Shown here in pieces: positions 34,099 to 43,460 of a stretch of 64,000 bases of DNA. Every line of letters begins with the position of its first letter. The first letter of the stretch is position 1. The notes beneath the pieces were generated by a model that made no database searches, was not told the origin of the DNA, and was given only the letters and a program-made list of their open reading frames with translations. This DNA is from Streptomyces sp. YPW6 (GTDB lineage: Bacteria; Actinomycetota; Actinomycetes; Streptomycetales; Streptomycetaceae). A program made the position numbers and the translations under genes. The stretch covers positions 62,001-126,000 of the forward strand of contig NZ_CP076457.1 of the NCBI RefSeq assembly GCF_018866325.1, given 5' to 3'.

Positions 34099-36977
34099 TC
34101 ATTGCTGCTTGTGGTGGAGAAGGCCGAGTTCGTCGTCCATGCGCAGCCAGTGATGGCCGAATTGCTCACCCCGGTCACATTCACTCTCCCGGGTGACCAG
34201 CGGGGTGGGCAGCAGCAGTGTGTCGGTGAGCATGGGGTGCTGCTTCCAGCTGGCGGGCGGCTGATGGCGGGCACCGGCGCGGGCTGCCCAGGCGGCCGGG
34301 ACGGGCACCGTGTGTTCCAGGATGCTGCGCAGTTGGCGGGGGCTGAGATGCTCCTGGTCCGGCAGCGGAACCAGACCGGCGGCGTCGAGGGTCAGGAGGC
34401 CGTCGGCGGTCCGGTAGCAGGGCAGCACGCGGCGGGGCAGGACGCCGGGGCGTGTAGCCGCCTGGGCGGTGGTGAGGTATTGGCGGTGGAGGTCGGCCAG
34501 GGAGGAGACCCGTTTCGGCGGTGGCACCAGGTGCAGTGCGCTGAGCTGCTGCAGGCGGCTGGTCCGCCCCCGGTGTGCGGCGGCCATCCGCTGAAGGCGG
34601 GCCGTCTCTGCGGCGAAGCCGGATGTGACGCCGTGGACCTGTTCGACCAGGGCCTGCACGTCGTCGGGCACCACGAGGGGCTTCTTCTCCAACTGCGGCA
34701 GGAGCCGGGCGGTTTCGTGGAGGGTGACAGGAGGTTCGATCGTGCCCCAGCCGGGTGGCAGTGAGGTCGCCCCGCGGGAGTTGACCGGGTGCAGCACCGT
34801 CAGGGTCGGGCTGTCGTCACCGTCCCACCAGACCGGGCGGCGGCTTTGGCCGGCCCATCGGCGCGTGAACCGTCCCAGGCGGCCCAGGCGCTGCAGCAGC
34901 CGTGCCGCGGAAGCGAGATCGCTGACCATCACGTCGACGTCGATGTCCAGGCTCATGTCGAGCAGGCTGGTGGTGACCACGACGCGCCGCAGCGGACGCG
35001 GGCCTGCGGGCCCTAGTTCGCGGCGGAGGTCTGCCAGGGTGTTCTGCCGTCGCCGCTCGCCCACCCGGCCATGGACCAGGACCAGGTCGTGGGCCGGGCC
35101 GGCCCAGATGCTGCACAGGTACGCGTAGGTGTCCTGCGCATCGGCGACGGTCGCGCACACCACCGCCGCGCACCCGCCGTGGTGAACGACCGGTTGAAGG
35201 GTGTCGGCGATCACGGCCAGGCGCTCCCGGCGTCCACGCTGCGGCCGGTCTGGCCCAGGCGGCGGTAGGTGACCGGCCGGGTACGGATCCGGGCGGTCCG
35301 ACGCTGGGCGGCCCGCTGCCGGTCTTGGGCCGCTTCCGGCATGAGGTGAGCGGTGCCTGTGGCCGCGTCCGCGAACAGCCAGCCGGGATAACCGGGCGCG
35401 AACGGAACGCCATGGTGTCCGGTGCGGCCCGCTCCGGACAGGTAGGCCCGCACCAACTCGGTCGTCGTGGATGCGGGCATCGTCGCCGACAGCAGAACGA
35501 CCGGACTGTTCAGGGCTCCCAGCCAGTGCAGCAGACGCAGCAACTGCAGCTGGCTGAACGCATCCAGGGCATGAGCTTCGTCGACCACGACCGTCCTGCC
35601 CGACAGGGCCAGCATGCGCAGAGCACTGTGCCGGACCGGGAGAACGGCCATCTGGGCCTGGTCGATGGTGGTCACGCTGTACTGGGCCAGGAGCGCATGG
35701 TCCCGTCCGCGCAGCCACCGGTCCGGGCATGCGGCCGCCGGTCCGTACTCGGTCTCGTCGTCGGCGAACAGTCCGTCCTGATCGTCGGCGAACGGGCCGT
35801 CGGGCGGCCCGTCCAGGACGGATGCGTCTTCCGGGAAGAGACGCTGCTGGGTGTAGGCCTCGTTGAGGTCGCTGTGGTGGTGCACCAGTGTCACCGGGGC
35901 GTACTCGGGCCGGTGTGCGCGCACGTATTGGTCCAGGACCTCGTAGGCCTGGTCGGCGGCAGCCGTGGATGGCAGCAGCCACATCACCCCCTGGGTGCCG
36001 CAGTGCTCGTTGAAGATCCGTGCCATCTCCAGGGCGGTCACGCTCTTGCCCGCGCCCATGGCGTCGGTGACCACCGCGATGCCGCTCCCCCGCCCGGCGA
36101 CCAGATGCGGCAACTCCTCCATCACGGAAGCCTGCAGAGCATTCGGTTCCACGAGTCCGGGGTGAGCGGTGGTGAACGAGACGCTATCCAAGGAAAAGCG
36201 GGCAAGGCCGAGCCGCTCGACTTCCTCCTCGGCCTGCCGGCGGGCCTGGCTGTGATGTTCGGCAGCACCGAAGGACGGAGTGTGTGCGTTGGGGACCCAG
36301 TACCGGCGCTGGCTCGCGACCCGGTCGGCGACCATCGTCAGCCCCGTGATCAGCACCGCAGCCTCGACCGACACCCGCTCCGGGGGTTCGTTGACTCCGA
36401 ACAGGTGCCAGAGCAGGCGCGTGTAGCGGCGGCGCAGATCCTGCCACACGGGCCCGCCCAAGGTGGCCTGCACCCGGTGAGCGGAGGCTGTTCCGTCCAC
36501 ATCGAGCTGCAGGAACCGGCCGTGGTGGCCGCCCAGACACTGAGCAGCGCGTACGGCGGGGCTGTCGTTACCCCCGAGCTCGAATCCAAGCTCGACCAGC
36601 AGACGCAGCCCGGCATGCATCGACGCACGCGCGTGCGGCACCTCCACCACACAGCCCGCATCCGCCAGCAGATCCTCCCCCAACCGCATCTGCGCCACAG
36701 ATTCGAGAGACTGGAAGTACGGGATCAGCTTCCCGATGTCATGCATGGCAGCCAGAAACGACACCAGCGAACGCACCCGCTCCTGCGACATGCCAAGTCC
36801 TGCGCTGATGACCTCGCGCTGGCTCGGAGTCAGGAACCGGTCCCACAAAACCCCAGCCACCGCACCCACATCGATCAAGTGGAACAGCAGCGAATACACC
36901 ATCCGCGTCGCGCCATCGAACTTCCCCCACGGACGAAGATCAACACCCTCATACCGGACATCCTCAAGAACTCCCAT
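34099..36977 (-). CDS. cas3: Type I-E helicase-nuclease Cas3, one frameshift
   Basis: The protein has about 958 residues after repair. The HD nuclease part has His33, His79-Asp80 (AMHDIGK), His121 and GGHHGR at 149-154. Walker A is VTDAMGAGKSVTALEMARIF at about 302-321; motif II is VVVDEAHALDAF; motif III is LLSATMPAS. The frame breaks near 35229, and adding one C to CGCCGGG joins SVDA to RERLAVIADTLQPVV. The second half has VVVTTSLLDMSLDIDVDVMV and LLQRLGRLGRF, then the C-terminal domain ending DDELGLLHHKQQ. Cas3 unwinds and degrades target DNA. Known CRISPR-guided transposons have lost cas3, so its presence beside tnsB matters. Confidence 0.9.
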
Positions 36978-37041
36978 CCCCCCAACGCTGCCACCCCACC
37001 AGCCTCCTCAGATCAAGACCGCGGAGAAAGCGGAGAACTCA

Positions 37042-37130
37042 GCCTGGCGTTCAACCCGTGTGGCATCATTCGATTAGCCAGCACGAGCAAATGACTGGCA
37101 AAACTCCTCAGAACGCCCAGCTTAAAAGGG
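37042..37130 (+). promoter_or_regulatory. CRISPR leader 1
   Basis: An 89-bp segment ends directly at the first repeat of array 1. It is closely similar to the 89-bp segment before array 2: both contain TGGCATC, TAGCCA, CGAGCAAA, TTGGCAAA/CTGGCAAA and CTCAGAA/TTCAGAA in the same order. The similarity and equal length support a true leader with promoter and integration signals. Confidence 0.75.
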
Positions 37131-37668
37131 GTAGAGCCCGCGCGAGCGGGACTGACTCGCCCAGCACAAGGACACGGCCGACTTCCTGGCCGTAGAGCCC
37201 GCGCGAGCGGGGCTGACTCGCAGGCCTGGCCGAGACGGAGTCCGGCGGGACCGTGCAGCCCGCGCGAGCGGGGCTGACACGACCCCGGCCTTGACCTCGT
37301 GCTCTTGGCCTTCGTTGAGCCCGCGCGAGCGGGGGTGACCCGCGCGGATTCGGGCCATGGGAACGGGTCTACTGCCATCGCCCGCGAGAGTGGGGCTCAT
37401 CCGATCACCGCCATGTTGGTGTTCCGATCTGACCCAGTAGAGCCTGCGCGAGCGGGAGCAACTCGGCCAGCGCGTCCAGGGTTCGACTGTGGAAGGTGGA
37501 GCGTCTACGTGAGTGGGAGAGACCGTAGGTCATCTCGGCCTATGCCTAGAACTTGGTTTGGCGTAGCGCCCGCACGAGATGGATGGGCTCGGCCTTCTAG
37601 AGCGCCCTGTGCTGGAGCCCGGGCGCGGGGAATCTCGATGTGTTACCCGCGAGAGCGGGCGTGATGCG
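37131..37668 (+). CRISPR. CRISPR array 1 (type I-E repeats, degenerate distal end)
   Basis: The 29-bp repeats have the core AGCCCGCGCGAGCGGG and the end CTGACTCG. The hairpin is CCCGC-GCGA-GCGGG and the last eight bases would form the crRNA handle. Well-kept repeats lie at 37131-37159, 37192-37220, 37253-37281 and 37314-37342, with 32-bp spacers. From 37375 they become progressively mutated (37375-37403, 37437-37465 and further weak copies to 37668). The leader is on the left, so decay is at the old end, as expected. Confidence 0.92.
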
Positions 37669-37687
37669 GCCCGGTAGTGAACACCCA

Positions 37688-37776
37688 GCCGGGCGTCCAA
37701 TCCGTATGGCATCGTTTGAGTAGCCAACGCGAGCAAAAGATTGGCAAAGCGCTTCAGAATCCCCAGGTCAGAAAGG
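37688..37776 (+). promoter_or_regulatory. CRISPR leader 2
   Basis: An 89-bp segment before array 2, closely similar in sequence to leader 1 and of identical length. It looks like a duplication of the leader with part of the array. Confidence 0.75.
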
Positions 37777-38709
37777 GTTGAGCCCGCGCGAGCGGGACTG
37801 ACTCGGCGGAGGGGATCCCGCCGCGAACTACCCGGAAGTTGAGCCCGCGCGAGCGGGACTGACTCGGACCGCGGTCCTGGCCCGGCCAGGCGAATGGAGT
37901 TGAGCCCGCGCGAGCGGGGCTGACTCGCTGTGCCGATCGTCACCGCGGTGCGGGTGATCGTTGAGCCCGCGCGAGCGGGACTGACTGGCGTCCGTCGTCT
38001 ATCGTGCCGGCCGGCGCGGTGCAGAGCCTGCGCAAGCGGGGCTGACTCGGCGGTGTTGCAGGCGATCCGGCGGCCGTCGGGATGCAGCCCTCGCTTGCGC
38101 GAGCGTGAGGGCATCGCACGGGCGGAATGTCGCGTGGTGGCCGAACATCAGACCGACTTCACGGAGGTCGGAGGTGATGTGGGCAGGCAAGTAGGGGCGT
38201 GCCTGTGCAGGATGCTGCCCCGACGGTCTTTCCGGCGGAAGCGGAGGGCGGACCCGAAGCCGGACACGCGCTCCGGCTCCGCCCCGTAACCCGCCCGTTC
38301 CAGGGCCTTCACGCACACCTTGACGATCGCCTGGTCCTCGTACGCGAGGCGCGCGAGCGGGAGTGACTCGTCCAGGACGAACGGACTGACGAGGTGCGGT
38401 GGTGCAGCCCGCCCAGGCGGGAGTGCCCCAGGACGCCGCTCTCATGCACGGAACCCGTGCTGCCCGCGCGTGCGGGAGTGGACCGCAGCCCGGGCCGGAC
38501 ATCGGGCTGCGCGAGCGGGGAGCGGACCGATCGGCTGTCCGGCGACCTCGAGGCCGATTTGCAGCACGCGCGAGCAGGAGTGCTCCGAACCGCGACGAGG
38601 CGATATGGGCCATCGCCCGGTGCAGTCCGCGCCAGCGGGAGTGACCCCAGATGGCGCAGAGCGCTGAAAGGCCGGACGTGGTAGAGCCTGCGCGGGCGAG
38701 AGTAGCCGG
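37777..38709 (+). CRISPR. CRISPR array 2 (long degenerate tail)
   Basis: Good repeats lie at 37777-37805, 37838-37866, 37899-37927, 37960-37988 and 38021-38049, spaced by 32 bp. A damaged copy at about 38083-38110 is followed by about 230 bp without a repeat. Further mutated copies lie near 38345, 38401, 38459, 38500, 38560, 38619 and 38681, still about 60 bp apart. The repeat phase surviving across heavy mutation shows an old array that no longer turns over. Confidence 0.9.
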
Positions 38710-39024
38710 TCGTGTTTTCTGGGCCAGGTGGTCGTAGCACCTGGCCGGACAGAGTTGGCCTGGCGGAACCCGACTGCTTTCGCATGTGCGTGGGGTGCAC
38801 TCGCAGAGTTCGTCTGCTCCAGAGCGGATGTGAACGGGTTGACACGTCGCGCCGGTGCCGGTCGCGCTGGAATGCGAACGCCGCTCGTTGATGAGTCAGA
38901 TCGTCACGGCGCTCCCCTGCGGGCGGTAGTTCTCGGTAGGGACGAGCCGGGGGCCGGCCCCCGGTGAGCCCGGAGGCCGGGCGCGCTGTCCAGCGCGTGC
39001 CGTGAGTCCTCGCGGGGCTGGCGG
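38710..39024. other. Region without a gene
   Basis: It lies between the end of array 2 and the DUF3800 gene. No convincing frame or further repeat seen. Confidence 0.4.
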
Positions 39025-40173
39025 TCAGGTTACGGGCGGGGTTGGTTGGGCTACCCGTGCGGGCTCGTCGTGAGGGAGCATGCCCGCCACGTCGATGAGG
39101 GGCACCACGACGGGGTGCAGGTCCTCTCCAGCGGGGTTGGCGAGTCCGTGATGGCGCTGTGCCACGGCAAAGCCGGCCCCCGCGATCAGGTCGGCGAGCT
39201 GTAGCGAGGGGTGCTGCGTGGACTGCCCTCGCAGGAGCTGGCCCAGATGCACCCCACGGGACAGGTGGCGGAACTCGGGGTAGCCGCGGTCACGTGCTTC
39301 CGCCTCGATGTCGTCGAGGTTCGTATCGGACAGGGTTCTCTGGTCGTCTACCAGCATGTTGACCCTGCCCAGTTTCCGGGACCAGTTGGCGGTGACCGCG
39401 GCTACGGCCGGGATCAGGGGCTCCAGTGCTTGCGGGATGGCGGCGTCGGGCCCGTGTGCGGCCTGGAGGAATTCGCCGGCTTCCTCCCGGGTGGTACGCA
39501 GCAGTGCCAGGGCCTCGGTGACGTTGCGCCGGCATGAACGGGCCCAGGCCTCCACGACCTCGTAGAAGTCGTCGACAGTGACCTGCTGGTCCCGGTTCCT
39601 CTGGGATGTGAAGGCGACGGTGGACGTCAGCAGCCGGCCGAAGAGCGCCGGGCCCAGGGCGCGGGGGCCTTCCTCGAACAGGCTGCGGGCCATCTTGCGG
39701 GCATCGCCGGCGTTGCGGAAGTTGCTGCCGTGCTTGTGCGCCTGTTCTTCGACGAACAGGTCGATCAGCTTGGCCACGACGAAGTAGTGCTTGTCGAGCA
39801 GATAGACCGATGCCCTTTCGTGCAGAGCACCGCCCGGTGCGAGGAGCGCGGACAGGGCAGAGCGCCGCTGGCCGTTCTTCGGGCCGGCGAAGACACCTGA
39901 GAACTTCAGCTCAGGTGCTTGCAGGCGGGTAGCGGAGCGGATCTCATCCACGATGGGCTCCGCGTCGGCGTCGCTGATGGCTACTGATCCGACCGACAGG
40001 TAGCGGCTGCGCTGTTCGCCGTGGAGTTGGTCGCCGTCCCATCCTGACTCGTCGACGGCCACCCACCGTCCCCCTCCCTCGATGTCTGCTGTGGCGCCGA
40101 GTTGGTTGCGGCGGGCGTAACGCGGGCCGAGCAGGCCTGTGCCGGGGTTGGGCTGACGGGAAGCATCACTCAT
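39025..40173 (-). CDS. DUF3800 domain protein
   Basis: The 382-residue protein starts MSDASRQPNPGTGLLGPRYA. The DUF3800 pattern is seen in VAVDESGWDGDQL (Asp-rich first strand), SRYLSVGSVAISD, MLVDDQRTLSDTNLDD, and the late PSLQLADLIAGAGFAVAQRH. The family is a predicted RNase H-fold nuclease, with conserved acidic residues, common in defence islands and mobile elements. It stands alone between CRISPR arrays 2 and 3 on the strand of the cas genes. Whether it works with the CRISPR system is unknown. Confidence 0.85.
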   Translation of the reverse strand: MSDASRQPNPGTGLLGPRYARRNQLGATADIEGGGRWVAVDESGWDGDQLHGEQRSRYLSVGSVAISDADAEPIVDEIRSATRLQAPELKFSGVFAGPKNGQRRSALSALLAPGGALHERASVYLLDKHYFVVAKLIDLFVEEQAHKHGSNFRNAGDARKMARSLFEEGPRALGPALFGRLLTSTVAFTSQRNRDQQVTVDDFYEVVEAWARSCRRNVTEALALLRTTREEAGEFLQAAHGPDAAIPQALEPLIPAVAAVTANWSRKLGRVNMLVDDQRTLSDTNLDDIEAEARDRGYPEFRHLSRGVHLGQLLRGQSTQHPSLQLADLIAGAGFAVAQRHHGLANPAGEDLHPVVVPLIDVAGMLPHDEPARVAQPTPPVT

Positions 40174-40598
40174 GGGCGCGATGATGCGGTATGCGGCACG
40201 CCCCGGGCAACGCGCTGCCCGGGGCGCATACGGCAGACGGAGACTTCCGCCGGGCACTGTCGCGCAGGTATCAGCGCCCGGCCTCGAATCGTCGCGGTGG
40301 CACGGGAGGCCTGGGTGGGGCCTGATGCACAGGATGTTGCCGTCACGGACTCGCTGAGGCCTCAGCGCCCGGGGACAGCAAGCGTGTCGTTGCCCCCGGC
40401 AGTTCGCGGTGCGTAAGCTGCGGACAGCCATGCGGATCCTGGGCTGAAGTACCGGATCCGACAGCGACTCACCTCCGATCCATGCGGACGAGCTGGCAGC
40501 TCGTGCGACACGTCGGTTGGCAGGGTTTCCCCCGTTCTTCTATGGCCTGGCGCTTGTTCGCGCCAGAGACCGTTCTGACATGTGATGTGAGACAGGAA
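40174..40598. other. Divergent intergenic region
   Basis: It separates the DUF3800 gene from the plus-strand hypothetical gene and should contain both promoters. No gene seen. Confidence 0.4.
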
Positions 40599-41326
40599 AT
40601 GATTCATTCGTTCATCGCGCACACCAGCCCAGGGCGAAGCAGAGTGTTCGCCCTGGTGAAGAATCCTGGGGACGAGCTGGAGGCAGTGACCACCCTGGGA
40701 GCCGGAGACCTCCACCTGACCACGCAACTGGTCCGAGTCCTCAACTCCTATCTCTACGACCGTGACGACCGTGCCCTGGGAGAGGTACTGGACCGGGTCC
40801 CTAGGGCGGTACGGATGGCCGTGCAGCAGTACCTGAAGGACAAGTGCGCCCCGGTGATGGGGGCTTTCACCGACTGCGGGCCGGTCGAGGTTGTGCGCGA
40901 AGCTGTGTTCTTCGGAGGGGTCGACGAGGAACTCGAGGAGTACCTCGAGGGCGCCTACACGATCGGGCTCGGCATTCGCATGTCGAACGAGCGACAGCGC
41001 GACGGCGACGGCATCAAATGGGTCATCCAACTCCTCGATGACGAGGTCTCCGTACCGGCCAGCGCCACTCCGCGCACCTGGGCCCTCCCCGAGGGGGCCA
41101 AGCTCGCACGGACCTGGACGAGCAAGCAGAGGACAACAGCGCCGGCCCTGTTCGCGGCGCGCTCCAGGTGGCAGCGGACGCAACAGATCAGGGCCGGTGG
41201 GTGAGGGTCCATACGCTGCTGCACAGCCACTACGACGTCGACTTCGAGGGCAGCGGAACTTCGGAATTCGTCGTCGATGTCTTCGACTCCCCCGTCCCGC
41301 ACAGCGGCCGCCCCTCTGACTCCTGA
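40599..41326 (+). CDS. Hypothetical protein, one frameshift
   Basis: The ATG at 40599 follows GACAGGAAA. The first part reads MIHSFIAHTSPGRSRVFALV, then LVRVLNSYLYDRDDRALGEV and EELEEYLEGAYTIGLGIRMS. At about 41127 the frame changes. One added G joins TWTSKQ to EDNSAGPVRGALQVAADA, and the protein ends HYDVDFEGSGTSEFVVDVFD. Acidic, soluble, about 240 residues, no recognised family. Both halves look coding, so the break is probably an indel error. Confidence 0.55.
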
Positions 41327-41444
41327 GGGCATGACCGCCACAAAGGCAGAGAGTCCGCCCTTGTTCGCAGGCGTGTGGGATCAGGTTCTCCGGTGGGGCG
41401 GGGCGCCCTGGCAGTGAGACCGCCTATGCGCAGCGGGCCGCGGA

Positions 41445-41598
41445 AGAGCCCGCGCGGTCAGGGGTAATGGGTCGTTGCGGCGAAACACAGTGTGGGCTCC
41501 ACTGCAGAGCCCCCGCGGGCTGGAGCAACCAGCCTGTGGTGACGACACGTCGGAGGTTCGCTGCGTGCATCCCGCGCGAGCGGGAGTGTCCACGCGTC
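41445..41598 (+). CRISPR. Relic CRISPR repeats
   Basis: Three repeat-like segments about 60 bp apart, near 41446 (AGAGCCCGCGCGGTCAGGGG), 41510 (GCAGAGCCCCCGCGGGCTGG) and 41568 (GCATCCCGCGCGAGCGGGAG), keep the core of the local repeat. No leader is seen to their left. They are the last trace of another array or the old end of a lost one. Confidence 0.55.
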
Positions 41599-42075
41599 GA
41601 AATCGGGCGTGCAGGGGCTCGGAGCACGGGTCTCGTCAGTGTTGCATCCGGCCGAGACCTGCATGATCAGGATGAGGACCGCCGGTCCGGTTGGCTGGCT
41701 CGTCCACGCGGGCCTCGGCGCACCCCCTCGACCGACGCCGGCCGGAAGCAGGCCAGCCCGCGGAGTCGACAGCAGCGTCACGCGGGCGTCTTCGCCCTTC
41801 CCCGGTAAGAGGAGTTGCGATGTCTGGGCGGCGGACAGAGCCTCCAACTCCGTGGGATATTCGGCCGCAACGACGGTTACATAAGGGCGGTCCTCCTCGG
41901 GCGGGGCCAGCAACATTTCGTCAGCCTCGCCTGGTCAAGGCCAGCGAAAATCTGATCCCTCCGGTCATCCCGGAAGCCGAGCCCGCCTCTCCGGCGGCTG
42001 CAGCATCCACGAGTACAGGTTCATGACATGAGCGATGCGAGATCAGCCTGCCGTCGATATGCTCAAGCTCATCGC
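41599..42075. other. Region without a convincing gene
   Basis: A minus-strand frame at 41916-41650 begins plausibly (PYVTVVAAEYPTELEALSAA) but runs into the relic repeats and has no recognisable family. I do not call it. Confidence 0.35.
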
Positions 42076-42164
42076 GTACGCCACCAGGAGTACCTGTTGG
42101 CCAACCTTGAGGCAGCACAAGCAAAGAAACAGTAAAGCAGCTCAGAACATCCAGGTCAGGAAGG
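42076..42164 (+). promoter_or_regulatory. CRISPR leader 3
   Basis: It precedes array 3 and shares with leaders 1 and 2 the end region GCTCAGAACATCCAGGTCAG and AAGGG. The upstream half is more diverged. Confidence 0.65.
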
Positions 42165-42797
42165 GTACAGCCCGCGCAAGCGGGGGTGATTCGCAGCCAG
42201 CCGAGGTTGGTCAGCGGGTGCACCAGTACAGCCCGCGCAAGCGGGGGTGATTCGTACCCCGTACCGCCGCCGCTCAACTTGGGCAGGTACAGCCCGCGCA
42301 AGCGGGGGTGATTCGCCGTCGCAGATGGGGATCCGGGTGATGCGGGAGTGCAGCCCGCGCAAGCGGGGGTGATTCCACACCACCACCGTCGGCCCGGAAT
42401 GTCCGAAAGCCCGCGCGAGCGGGGCTGACTCGGCGTCCTCGTGGGTTGAGGGTTCGTGGAGATCGTAGAGCCCGCGCGAGCGGGGGTGACTCGTTCGTCA
42501 GCACCATGGGCGAGTCGGTCCACAAGTGCAGCCCGCGCAAGCGGGGATGACTCCCAGCCAACCCGGCCCGGCAAAAGGGACATTGGGTAGAGCCCGCGCG
42601 AGCGGGGCTGACTCGGGGGTCCTGCGTCTGTCCGACGGCCAGGACCAGTTGAGCCCGCGCGAGCGGGGCCGACTCGAGTGGCACCTCCTGTGGAACTCCA
42701 CCGAGCCTTAGAGTCCGCGCAAGCAGGAGTAACTCGATCATGTTGCGACAAACGTTCTTCGCTCATTGGTAGAGCCCACGCGAACGGGAGTGTTTCT
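42165..42797 (+). CRISPR. CRISPR array 3
   Basis: Eleven repeats of 29 bp start at 42165, 42226, 42287, 42348, 42404, 42465, 42526, 42587, 42648, 42708 and 42769, mostly with 32-bp spacers. The four leader-side repeats share the form ending GGGGGTGATTCG or -CC. The later ones have the CTGACTCG ending of arrays 1 and 2, and the last two are mutated. This array looks the youngest and best kept. Spacer 4 is 27 bp, indicating a small deletion. Confidence 0.93.
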
Positions 42798-43134
42798 CGC
42801 TCCCATGAGAGTAGTGACAGCCGCTGAGGGCTGGCTCCAGCAGGAACGAACCGGCTCTCGATGGCCTTGACCTGCCGCTTACTGAGCGGGTCCCGTGTGA
42901 GGTGGCAACCCGTTCGCCGATCGGCAAGCTCGCCCGGGCGCACGCGACACCGAGTACGGAGAAGTAAACTCAGCACAAAACCGCAGGTCAAGAGCATCGT
43001 CTTATTGCAACTCTCAGCGGAGCGAACAGGCAATTCTCATGCACCTGCATCAGCAGTTCTCATGACATTCCTTAAGCAACCTCATATCGCCCCTGCTCCA
43101 GTAGCTAAGATGCGCCACCCCAGATCACACTGAA
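42798..43134. other. Intergenic region, lower GC, no gene seen
   Basis: It lies between array 3 and a plus-strand hypothetical gene. The lower GC content at 42960-43130 suggests promoter sequence. Confidence 0.4.
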
Positions 43135-43452
43135 ATGAGAATCATCTACGGCAGGGAAGTGACAGTCAGCAGGGGGCTGTTGCTGGACTGGGAGCGGGCC
43201 TGGGCCCCGCGACTGCTGACCGAGGTCAAGCTGGCGTGCTACCGGGCGCAGCTGGACGGCGCAGCGGCCCAGCTGCTGTCGGAGATGGCCGACGACGCCC
43301 GGCTGCGGGCGATCGAGGAGAACGGCAGCGGGCTCGGCGGCGCGTCCCTGCCTCTGCACCACCCGGCACTCGGCGACGGGACCGCGCACCCGGTCCCCGT
43401 CCGGGCCACCGGCGCGACCGTCATGACCTTCATCTTCGAGCCTGGCGACTAG
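43135..43452 (+). CDS. Small hypothetical protein
   Basis: The protein has 105 residues (97 from the alternative GTG at 43159). It contains LLLDWERAWAPRLLTEVKLA and ends VRATGATVMTFIFEPGD. Soluble, unrecognised. It lies 8 bp ahead of the next gene and is probably co-transcribed with it. Confidence 0.55.
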   Translation: MRIIYGREVTVSRGLLLDWERAWAPRLLTEVKLACYRAQLDGAAAQLLSEMADDARLRAIEENGSGLGGASLPLHHPALGDGTAHPVPVRATGATVMTFIFEPGD

Positions 43453-43460
43453 GAGCCGTT

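Noticed and set aside
38710..39024. cas1 or cas2 between the arrays
   Set aside because: No frame resembles Cas1e or Cas2e; the only gene there is DUF3800.
41650..41916. A minus-strand gene between relic repeats and leader 3
   Set aside because: It runs into CRISPR relic repeats and has no start signal or recognisable domain.
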